From Lojkania enalia (Eukaryota > Ascomycota > Dothideomycetes > Pleosporales), in the NCBI GenBank assembly GCA_010094045.1, contig ML986581.1, positions 744,001 to 808,000 on the forward strand: a DNA stretch of 64,000 bases, in the 5' to 3' direction. The first letter of the stretch is position 1. Every line of letters begins with the position of its first letter. The position numbers were made by a program, and so were the translations under genes. Positions 47,459-57,660 of the stretch are shown here, one piece after another. The notes below the pieces were generated by a model, which saw only the letters and a program-made list of their open reading frames with translations, was not told the DNA's origin and made no database searches.

Positions 47459-48409
47459 TCACAACCTCGACGTCCCAGGCGTAACGCCCGTTCCTACTGC
47501 CTGCAAGAACCCAACCACTCTCCGTGCCAGCATTTCTCTCACTTCTTCCGTGTTATCGTTTAGATTATGCTGTGCCTCGGGCACCACACCCCCATTGATA
47601 TCGTCGACCACACCCCCGCCGTCCCTTATAGCCCTTGTAAACCTCCCAATCAGCTGCTCCTTATCTACATACGCTGGAACATACGGATCCCCGGCACCCA
47701 ACAGAAACATAACTGGCGTCTCTTTCGGGATTTTGCCGAACGTAGAGGCGAGTGTCGAGTCGGATAGATCGGAAGAGAAATAATCGTCATCCCCTCCAGG
47801 CGCAAGCAGCGAGAACGTCCTATATGCGGTAATGGGCGCACCAAGGAGATCCGAGACAGGATTATCTCTCCGTGGGACAATCTCGTGCTCCCTCCCTTGA
47901 TCAATCATCTCTTTTGCCAGCTTCACAATCTCATCAAATTTCTCCTTGAACCCCTGTTTCTGCGCGATGTCACCAAACGCCTCCCTGTCACTAAGTCCGC
48001 CTTGTAGAATTGCGCCATCGACGGACGGGCGCGGCTTGTCGTCTGCGACGTCGCCGACAAGGTATTCCATGACGTCCTGACAGCCTGTCGAATGGCCCAT
48101 GAGCACGACTTTCTTGTCTAGTCGGGACGCCTTGAAGTATTCGACACACTGCCCGAGTTCTCTAGCGTCCCGTTTCAAGCTTCCTACGCCCCAGCCCTTG
48201 TACCCGCTTGACAGTAGAACTTCGACAAGACTCCAGTCCGGCGGCAGCAGCCGAGCAATTACTTTCGGATATTTGACAGTGAGAAACCCATCGCCCAGAC
48301 CACCGATCCACAGCAGCGTGTTTGGCGTGGGGTTAGCTGATGCAGAGAGAACATGCTCGAAAGCTACGAGGCGGGGTGTACATTGATGGAGAACGCCTGG
48401 ATTTGCCAT
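47459..48409 (-). CDS. SidJ-like alpha/beta hydrolase (DUF1749)
   Basis: The DUF1749 family includes SidJ, which opens the ester siderophore fusarinine C in Aspergillus; most members are uncharacterised. Single exon, 316 aa from the first in-frame ATG at 48409. The family start is visible as NTLLWIGGLGDGFLTVKY. The nucleophile elbow is MGHSTGCQD (Ser of the triad). The acid is probably the Asp in LLGAGDPYVP and the His is in EAQHNLND. The length is close to the family norm. No siderophore synthetase or transporter lies nearby, so a siderophore role is only a possibility. Confidence 0.88.
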   Translation of the reverse strand: MANPGVLHQCTPRLVAFEHVLSASANPTPNTLLWIGGLGDGFLTVKYPKVIARLLPPDWSLVEVLLSSGYKGWGVGSLKRDARELGQCVEYFKASRLDKKVVLMGHSTGCQDVMEYLVGDVADDKPRPSVDGAILQGGLSDREAFGDIAQKQGFKEKFDEIVKLAKEMIDQGREHEIVPRRDNPVSDLLGAPITAYRTFSLLAPGGDDDYFSSDLSDSTLASTFGKIPKETPVMFLLGAGDPYVPAYVDKEQLIGRFTRAIRDGGGVVDDINGGVVPEAQHNLNDNTEEVREMLARRVVGFLQAVGTGVTPGTSRL

Positions 48410-49085
48410 TCCTTTTACGTCTGCCGCAGAAATCAATCAATTGTAATGCCCGAGCGGAGAAGAGGTAGAGATACTTATAGGGAAGTGCGATTATCGGAAG
48501 TCGGAAAGTCCAATTTCGGAAGGGCGCCGCGTAGGGCTGAGGTGCCCGTCAAGAGCGTCGCTTAGCGCCGGAAAGGGTCCGCGCGCTTGGAACGGCATGA
48601 CGTACGTGGGGAAATAGGCCAAGTTTTACACTTTTAAGCCCTAATATAGTATAGCCATAAACATCAATGATGAGCATTTTGGACACAATCGAGGGCATTA
48701 AGTCGCAGTATCTGGGACTCCGAACCACTCCCGACTAAAATAGGTTCCACATGATGCTCAAAAAGATAGAAATCTGGTTGTGCGGAGCCATATTCTTACC
48801 CGGCAAATTAAAGTTGCAAGACGGCGAGAACGTGCAGTGAACTATTTTACATGAATAGTAGATATTTCATCTATCAAAGTAGCGGTTTTGAACATTAGGA
48901 TGGTTGCATTCTCCTTCCCGGAGAGCCTAGGGTATTCATATTTTACATACAACCGGGCTCATTTCGGGGTGAAGAATATCAAGATGCTTTTGCCATGCCC
49001 AATGCTTAAAGGCCCCGCCCATTGCTCATAAAACGCCCGCGCAATGCCAAAATGACCATTTACACTACTTGCATATCATTACACG
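48410..49085. other. Intergenic, hydrolase promoter and EDC3 downstream region
   Basis: 676 bases between two minus-strand genes. No gene or repeat was recognised. Confidence 0.4.
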
Positions 49086-51600
49086 CTAGCCTCGTACTCC
49101 ATCTGTCTCCTCAGAGTACGTGGCTTGGACGACCCAGTGCTCGCCAAACTTGACTCCCTTTCCTCCTCCGATCCCTGCATTCTTCCATGGTCTGTTGACA
49201 CCGATATCGACTACCCATATCAGCCACTGCGGATCACGTCCCGTTCCATTTTGTAAGGCCTTGAGCAACCCGCTCCTAGGGGCACCCAGGCAAACAATAT
49301 ACTTCGCTCTAACCTCCAACGGCTCACCCTCTAGGATGGCAACTTCGCCTGTGGAACCACCAACGCCAGATGGGGTTTCAACGGCGAGGACTGCAGCACG
49401 GGATTTGTTTGCCCAGCCTACGATCCCTAAAACGGTGTGTTTGTCTTCATTCCCCAAGGCGTCGAACTCCTTATGTCTGCCAAGAAGGGCATCGATGATG
49501 AGCTCGGGTGGTGCTTGCAACCTCTTCAGAGCGTCCTCTGCATCGGGCCATGCACGGACCATTCCTCCAAATTTCTTGAACAAGTCGACCTGTCGTCGGA
49601 CATCACGATCCCAGTCCGCGTTACGCTCGAATCCAAGGAGGACGACCATGACTTTTGGGCCCCTTGCCTGCAGCTGCCTAGCTGCAGCGACAGCCCTCGC
49701 ACCGCCCCGATGATTTCCAGCTAACACCACAATAACAGGCCGAGCGTTCGGGTTATCACGAGCTAGGCGGCGGCCGCCAGGATTAATAGTAGATAATGCC
49801 ACTTCAGCAATGCCTCGACCAGAATTCTCTGCCATCATGTCTTCAGTGAGACCGAAGTCCACTTCAGCACTCTCTTCAACCGCTAGCATACCACCAGGGG
49901 TAATTGTATGGCATTTTCGGTTGTTGGAGACGAGGCGAAGACATGGTCGGGGTATGGCAGAGTCGAGTAGTGGAGAATCGGGGGGGGTAGCAATGCGACC
50001 AGGTTTCGGGCTACCAGTTGCATGGGAGGAAGAAGCATATTGGCGATTGATATAGGAGCGGTTCGCCCGCGCGACTAGGCTAGGTGGTGCCCCGGACAGA
50101 CTCTGCGTCTCAATATCAGGATGGACGCCACTTCCCTGCCGTGTCGGAATACGTTTGATTGAGGCGCGTGACATGGCTCTTCGAGAGTTGCGGCCGCTTC
50201 CAAAATCTGAGAATTCGTCTTCAGAGCTTGAGTTTGATGTGCTTTTCACTCGCCGCCCATCCAACACGTTTTCTGTAGGATGCAGGTTTTTACCACCATG
50301 CGTCCCTGGCCTAGCAATTCTGTTGAAATTGACTAGTCGATCTTCATCTGCGGTAGTATCCTCGTTTCTTATTTGATCGAAAACTGAGCGCTTGTCAAAC
50401 TTTGAAAGGTTTTCAGCAAAATCGAATTCCGGAAGTTCTTGAATGTCTGTAGCATCCTCGGTGGCCCAGCCATTTTTGGCTTCAATTGCTTTTTGGCGTC
50501 TTGTTTTACGGTTAGAAGCATGCGCAGCTTCGAGACCAACTCTGCCACCGATGATGCCGGGCGTTCTCGTCTGCGGCTGTTCTGGGTCTCGGAGTATGGG
50601 GGTCTGTCGCCAGCCATTGCCTTTTCTGGTGAGTGTTAGTTTGCACATAATTAAATAGCTTTTATCGATACTAGAAAGGCCGGGCGGAGGAATAATTAGG
50701 AACGAACCCTTTGCGTGCTGCCTCTGGGGAAGAATGAATATCTCCTCCGTTACGCCTCTCTTGGGCGGCAACCTCCTTCCTGCGTGCCTTGCCACCACGC
50801 CGCGTGCGCTTCCATGTATCTTCTGCTTTCGCGCTATGATCATCTATTCTCGGAACTTGCGGGCTTGCCGCTTCCAAGGGTTTTCCCGAGTGAGTCTTGG
50901 CAGTACTAGACCTTCGAAGAGTAGCTTTTTGGGTTCTAGCGCCATTCTCTGCCTCCTCAGCATCTGCAATATTGATCGAAGAGAAGGGTCCTTCTAAAGT
51001 GGCGGCACTTGGCTTTCGAACGTTTCGTTCTTTAGCAACACCAATGAAAGGCGATGTGTTTGTGGGTAAAGGAGCAGTGGTAGCTGAAGAGATGGGCTTA
51101 ATCGGTGTCGCCGGAGCTTCTTGGGGTACAGGAGCGAATGACTGGCTCTGGGACGGTGTGATGGTGGCTCTTTTGCCCATACTTAAGATGGCGGGGTCCA
51201 CGAAGGGTGCGGGAGCTTGTCTAGTTTGCGGTGACGCTGGTTGTCCATGGCTTGTGCCGTACTGTGAATAAGATACATGGGGGTGACGCTGGGGATGACT
51301 TGGGTGCGGAGACTGCGCTGGAGGAGCTGGCGGCGCGGGAGAGGGTGAATGAACTTTAATGTCAGCAATCGCGTGCCCCTCAACGTTGTATCTATCAAGC
51401 CGATGACCGGTCCCGGGGAAGAAGACTATAAAGCCGAAATTAACACTTATGCACACTGAAGCAATAGAGGCATACGCACCATCTTGGAGTGTCAATGTTG
51501 ACGTCTGCGGATTTACAGCTGCCACCAGCCCATGGACAGTCGTATTTGGAGGATTCTGTAGTGTTACGATGACAGATATGCCAATAAGGCCGGAAGCCAT
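49086..51600 (-). CDS. EDC3: Enhancer of mRNA decapping Edc3
   Basis: P-body scaffold that binds Dcp1-Dcp2 and the DEAD-box helicase Dhh1. Exons 51600-51480, 51425-50708 and 50625-49086 give 792 aa. Three family modules are visible in order: an LSm domain at the N terminus (LIGISVIVTLQNPPNTTVHG, then DRYNVEGHAIADIKV after intron 1), an FDF motif (LPEFDFAENLSKFDK), and a C-terminal YjeF_N domain (RPVIVVLAGNHRGGARAVAAA, LIIDALLG, VLAVETPSGV). Long disordered Ser/Pro/Lys-rich linkers separate them. The first intron cuts LQD-VFFPGTGHRLDRY and both intron phases agree. Upstream GTG and non-initiator codons were ignored; ATG at 51600 gives the family start MASGLIGISV. Confidence 0.94.
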
Positions 51601-52309
51601 AGTCACGGAGTGAGATTCTCACAGATCCCAATTAGTAGGCCGCGACGAAGCAAGGAGAGTTAAGAGTTGCAGGTGGTTGCTGAAAACGTGAGTGGTTTGA
51701 AGAAGCTGCTGCGAATAGTCTGGTGCTCACCTTGTTGCCGAGGCCGGGGTTCTGCCGAGAATTCCACCCAATCGGAAAATTAGTATGCGTTGTATCAGCT
51801 TTCGTGTGTGGAAGGAATTCGAACTACCTCTAAATAATGCCCTATCCATCTAATGGTTTCATAATGCCTAGGTATGACTATGACTTATATTTCCACTTCA
51901 ATAAGCTGAAACTAGTCCGTCAAAAATTCTATACATGATTGTGCAATATTACCATTATCCTAAGCATACCTGGGTCCTCATATTGGAGCAGGACATCTTA
52001 GATGTAAGCAATCCTCGGGATAATATCATTGCCTGACCCCAGCTTCCCGACTCAGTGAGGTTGAATAACATAGTTATATGCTTCTACAAGCGTTTTGATT
52101 CACAATACTCTCAAAGCCCGACTCACGTCCCAACACCTAGCTGATTAAGGCATCTTCAAAAGAACATCTCATGGACTATGAGTACTACCCTACTAAATAT
52201 TTGCGGTTTCAGTGAGCCGAACTAGATAGTCTAACACTCGTTTAAGAACACCGATATGATGTACTATAAACCAAGAACCAACATGACGCCCGGGTATCCG
52301 TACATGCTA
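51601..52309. other. Intergenic, EDC3 promoter and downstream flank
   Basis: 709 bases between two minus-strand genes. On the minus strand near 51800 a B-box-like AGTTCGAATTCC occurs, but no tRNA fold could be built around it. Nothing else was recognised. Confidence 0.4.
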
Positions 52310-54588
52310 TTAAACCAATTCCCACATTGCAACACCACCAAATCCCATTGCCACTTTGCCTTTCCTCGACTTGTAATCCGCATAACTAACGCCTCTAGCA
52401 TCTTGACTATTGATCGACGTAACAGCGTATACACTGATCTTCTGACCTGGAGCACCAAGGTCGATTCTGTTTACATCTAGCCACCAAACCTTGCCATCAG
52501 TCTGAAATGGTATATGGTCGCTCTTCCTTCCATCTCTGCCAGCAACGTTCAACACCATTACGTATGGCTTCCCCTTTCCGCATCTCTCATTATCCCAGTG
52601 CTGACAAACAGTGGCGAACTGGAATCGCACCACGGGGTTTTGTGGATCCCTTACTTTAATGTGCTTGTGAGCAGGCTGAAACGTGCGACTGCCTATTCCA
52701 TGTTCTGAAGCAGGATCACCATATATCTGAAGGCGTCCACCGACATCATCCATCACATACTCTTCCCACGTGATACTTGTACGGCCATCTGTGCGGAAAA
52801 ACTGTGACTGATCGGTCGGGTAGTGGGAATATCCGAATTCGTTGTTATCCATTGTAAACCAATACGGCTTGAACTTCTTATCATATTCTCGGCCGCAAAC
52901 GCTTCCAGCCCCCCAGCAAGAGTCAATTAGTTTCCATTCGCCATGATCGATACGCACTGCATTCCAAGCGTGTGTCGATTTGAATTCCGGGATAGGATCA
53001 CCTGGCTGTAAGGCCTTGTGTCCAAAACCTTTGCTGGCACCGGAAATGACCATGCTCTCTAATCCAGCTTTGATTGCCAAGGCAGAGAAAAGACCAGCAT
53101 AGCCTTCACAAACCGCCAGGCCATTGGTAATAGTGCGTTCGGGGGTTGATTTGGAAATGGTTCCGCTAAAGAATGAATGGGTGTCGTATGCTATATTATG
53201 GTGTAGCCATGTAAATATTGCTCTGGCTTTATCGGTGAGGGAAGGGAACGGAGAAGTGAGCTGAGTTGCTAGCCAGCCAACATCAGAGGACGGTAGGGAT
53301 TCTCGAGGAAATCGAGCCGCATGGTGATCTGCCAAAGAATTAATATCCGTAGTGGTTAGGTTTGTGAAACGGTAAGGCAGATACAATGATAGGCCGGTGG
53401 TACCCTGCAACGCCATTTTGTATTACAAGTGAAGGGTTCTTACCTGGGGCTGAGTAATCAAGGCATTTGATACAGTAGCCAATAGCTCCTAGTTTCGGCT
53501 TGGACGCCATTATAGCGTCCAGGTTCGGCCTTGAAGTAAGTGGAATGGGTGGAGGCGCCCCAGATTCTGGGGTCGGAATTTTTGAAGGACGACTTGTTGG
53601 AATAGGGGGCGGTGCGTCGGCTGATTTATTCATGCCAAATTCGATTGCGGATCGTCGTGGAGGGAGTGGTTGAGTTGCCGATCTCTTGGATAGCGTCGGC
53701 GGGTCATGATTGTTGGTATCTGATCTTGACTCTTGCCTTGCGGGTAAAGGCGGCCTAGAGGGTAGCTGAGGCGGCAGTGTCCTATTAGGGACGACGCTGG
53801 AAATGGACCTCATAGCTGTAGGTATACGTCAACAACATTCTCTCGATGGTATGCGAAGATGCAATGGGGTAGAATACGGCCATAGCTTTTAGTACATTGC
53901 GATACAAATATAAAATTTTATTCCGGGAACAAGGAAAAACTAGGAACGGCTATACCACCCCGTTGTCGGCGTTGGGGAATTCATTAGAGTAATATACCAA
54001 ACAGTGAAGAACTAGAAGGGAAGCGGGAACACTACCTTTTCGGGTTGCGCTATGTTTCTCCTCTTCCGGGACCTTCTTTGGTGGAAGAGGAGGAAGCTTT
54101 GACGGATCGTATGCTGGTGCCCTGACCTGATATATTGTACCATTACCACTCATGCTTGTTCTCGTAGAACCAAACGAAGCTATTGTCGATATAGACTCGG
54201 CGGAGTCTTTGCGCTTGATGCTGCTACCATCAGACGATTTTCGAGGAGGGAGACTAGGTGCTTGCTTGGGAGACTGAGAAGCGGTCCGGGGAGGAAGCCG
54301 TGGGGGAAGCTTCGGCGCATCTGGCTTCGCGGCGATGGGCTGGTTGTGTACCGTTGGCCTCGCTGATGACGGGACGTGGCTCTGGATCGGGGGGTTGTTT
54401 ATCGTTCGCTGTCTCTCGCCAGCTTCTAGTCTCTGCGACGGTGGAGGAGGTGGAGGAGCCTTCTTCCTTGCTACAGCCTGTTCATAGCTGTAGGATGGCC
54501 GGGCCCCAGGCGAAGGTGCATGAACTTCTTCGAGGTTCAGGGCTGCTATACGGGATCTGATAGACCCAGAGCTCTGTGTGTCGGCCAT
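52310..54588 (-). CDS. Transglutaminase-fold protein with Pro-rich N terminus (Cyk3-related)
   Basis: Exons 54588-54036, 53815-53444 and 53328-52310 give 647 aa. The first 300 residues are disordered and carry many poly-Pro and PPLPP-type SH3 ligands. A Cys motif YCIKCLDYSAPDHHAARFPR then leads into a transglutaminase-like domain like those of the Cyk3 and kyphoscoliosis-peptidase groups, which act at the division septum or cytoskeleton. Unlike yeast Cyk3 there is no N-terminal SH3 domain. The triad positions are filled: Cys in GLAVCEGYAG, His in STHAWNAVRI and Asp in KLIDSCWG. A beta-rich C-terminal domain follows. The first intron (220 bases) is long, so a small missed exon is possible. Confidence 0.85.
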
Positions 54589-55680
54589 AGCGCGACCCGT
54601 CGGCTATGGGCGAACGTCGCACCGGGATTGCCAGACTTGAGTGTCGGCACGGTAAGTGGTGTTGAGACGTGGCTGGCGAGTCCAGCGTGGTAGGTGGCGG
54701 GACGCAGTATCGCGGGCTCCTCGAGCGCGTTCAACGCTTACGCACCCGCTCCAGCGAATGTGAGGGTTGATCAAACGAAGGAGAGGAGGAAGGACGGGAA
54801 GGGGGAGTACACTTCGACGGTGAGGCGCAGCCTGGCATTGTCCGTCGTTGCAAGAGAATGAGGAGGGCTGTACAACTGCGAGTGGTAATACGGTGCAGGA
54901 TTATTATTAGCTAGGATCATCAGGCGTGCAGCACGGGGAGCAAGCCGAGTCGGCCTGATTCGCTAATGCCCGCTTCAGCCTGACCGGAAACCCCACCAAA
55001 CTGTTCCAAGATCCCCAGCGTTCCTGGACCATTTTAGTGTACGTAAGCGCCAAGGAAGCTGCAGCAGGTACCTACATAGGTCCTCTATTAGTATAGGCAT
55101 CGGAGACTGTTCGCGGTTGAGATGGTCATTTGATATCGTAAAATAGGCAACGCTACATTCCGAACACCATCGCAAAACAAACAGACACATCCTAGAAGCC
55201 TCCGCTGCTCCACCTGACCAGACAAGACCAAACCATCCGGGAATCCTCCTCTGCGTCCACATACTGATACGATGAGAAACAGTTGCAATTTCAGGCCAGC
55301 ATGCTTAGCTAAACACCCGATTTCTCGTACAGACCAACTGTAGAACCGAATTTAAGGAAGTGTAGAGACTTTTAAGAAAATGAAAAAGGAGCGGAACGGG
55401 ATGGCCTTCCCACGACAATATCCAAATTCGACTTCTACTCCACAAACTCCAACAACATAAACGAGGGGTAGCATCAAAACAATCTGACCTGGTCATGGAG
55501 GAGATACGTTATGGAAATGAAACACGTTAAAACCCATACCACCAAAGGACTTGACTCGTACTCCAAAACATCTAGTGGAAAGGGCAACCTAGTGTGTGAA
55601 GCAAGAGATCAAAGACCTTGGAACATAATCGCAAATATGTTTAGGGAGGCCAAAGAAATCCGGGTTGTACAAGAAATTTT
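54589..55680. other. Intergenic, promoter of the transglutaminase-fold gene
   Basis: About 1.1 kb between two minus-strand genes. The part next to the left gene should be its promoter and leader, the right part the 3' flank of the Zn2Cys6 gene. No gene or repeat was recognised. Confidence 0.4.
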
Positions 55681-57660
55681 CTACCTTTTCCTCTTCTTGC
55701 TCTTCTCAACCGTGATGCCGTGAGCGGGCGTAATCGGCGTCGAGAATCCAAGTTCATGTGTTGGAGGCGGGTCCATTTGAGTCTTCTTGACGGGTACTCC
55801 CATGTGCCGACCATATCGGCCTTTTCTACCATTGCCTTCATCTTCACTAATGCATCCTTCTATACCAATACCGGCATCCTTGCAGCGCTGGCAAGGGCGC
55901 TGGCGATCACATCCTTTCTTGCTTTTCCGGCATCGCTGGCAGCGAGGCTTGCTAGACAGATCCTCCTCGTCAGCAGCAAGCTGGTGTTGAAAGTTAAGCG
56001 ATGCGCTAGAGGCTTTACGGGACTGAGCCGGCAAAGAGGTCGGGGACATTGGTTGTTTATGGGCAGCATTAGGTTTCCCCTTGGTCTTAGGGACTCCCCG
56101 GGCTTTTCCAGGCTTGTTAAGCTTAGGCGGAGCAGAAGAGCGGGCTCTGCCAGCATCGTTGAGCATATGAATGCTTTGGTGTTCATCGGGTACAATCTCG
56201 TCGCTCTCTCCTTTGAAGGACTCTTCTTGACCGTCCTCATATTCCTCTCCACTTGTGTCACCGCTTTCAACTCCACGAGCAGTATGGACCCCGTAACTAT
56301 GATCAACTGGGTATGGTAATGGAGGAAGGAGTCCCTGTTCCTCGCCATCCTCGCTGCCATCATCACTATCTTCACTAGACGAAGCTGCCTCAGCTTTCCC
56401 GCTTAATGCGTCATCTAAAGTAGATGTTGAAGTACGGCCGTGAGTGGAGAAATTGGACGCATCCCCAAGGCGCATAAGCTGACGAGCCACATCCTCGTCG
56501 GAAATTACACTGACACTTCCGAGAGTGGGGTCCGGAGTGGGCAAGATGGTTCCCATGTTCCCGCTTTGGCGATATGAGGCGTATTGGCCGGAGCCACGTG
56601 TGCGCGACCGATATCCCTGCGCCTGACCACTAGAGGTCGAGTATGGAGTAGCTAATCCTTGCACATATGCCAGCTCACCATGGCTATGACTCTGAGGAGA
56701 TGGCAGAGGGTGCGTATATGAAAAGGTCTGCTGATTGTTGAGCGAATAGGGAGAAGCGCCGTTGTGACTACTAATTCGTCTCTGTGGAGAAACTGATGAG
56801 ATAGAGGCAGTCATTGGGACCTGAGGTGGGACGAATAGAGGTAGCTCCTACAAAGAGATACAGCGTTAGATACCTGTCAAGTCGATCGAATCAGCATGGA
56901 CACTTACCGAGCTGTCGAACTTGGCTCGCTTCCGGCGACCGCCTTCTACGATATTATCGAGACTTATTTCAGCACTGGCGACCTGCTCTTTTCGACCACG
57001 GCGAGAGCTCGTCACCGAAGCATGCTCGCCGTCGCTGTCGCTATATGCGTTGGGATCGCCATTAAGGTCTGCGAAGCTGCCATGAGAGCTTGTTCCACGG
57101 CTCTTAGGCAAGGGTCGAACACGAGACTTGGTGTTGGTACTAGCTGAGGTACTACGTCGACCACGACCTGGTTGAGGCGAATGGCTTTGCCGTACAGTCC
57201 TAGATGATTGCGAGTGTTGCAAGTTAGGCGGTAGCATCTGGAACGCCTCATCAAGACGAGGGCGGCGAGGGGACGCAGATTGTCGGGGCGCCGGAGAAAA
57301 ATCATCTATTTCAGGCTCCTCTGCGGTGACACGAACATAGACGATCATGTCGTGAGCGAAGTTCTCATATCGTGGGATCAGAATGTTTCTGTGTCCGTCC
57401 TCAAAGATCACACCCTTCCGTTCATATAGACCATAGAAGTTCTTGACAGTTGTAATAATTGAGTCGGTCGTGTCGTGGGGGAAAATATTGACTCGCATCG
57501 GAAGGCGAGCCCTGTGTTGTGGGGACTGAGGGAGAAGCAGCTCGAAACTAACATGCTTCGGATTGGCCGCCTTCGTGGGCGACAGTGAATCATGCGACGA
57601 AGCAGTTTCGGTACTTGGATAGATATCTATCATACCAAGATCAATGCTGTTTGCAGCCAT
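55681..57660 (-). CDS. Zn2Cys6 zinc-cluster protein with C-terminal finger
   Basis: Fungal-specific zinc-cluster protein, probably a DNA-binding regulator. Exons 57660-56908 and 56847-55681 give 639 aa. The cluster CQRCRKSKKGCDRQRPCQRCKDAGIGIEGC is near the C terminus (about residues 555-585); most family members carry it at the N terminus. Near the N terminus is a globular-looking segment (RVNIFPHDTTDSIITTVKNF, GLYERKGVIFEDGHRNILIP) that resembles a ubiquitin-like or PB1-like fold. The middle is Ser/Glu-rich and disordered, and two basic tracts (GGRRKRAK and the ending EKSKKRKR) look like nuclear localisation signals. No fungal_trans domain is present. The targets are unknown. Confidence 0.88.

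Noticed and set aside
47440..47475. GTTCAAGA-containing sequence resembling a tRNA T arm on the minus strand
   Set aside because: It lies over the stop codon of the SidJ-like gene and no cloverleaf can be folded.
51770..51850. B-box-like AGTTCGAATTCC on the minus strand
   Set aside because: T stem does not pair and no acceptor or anticodon stems were found.
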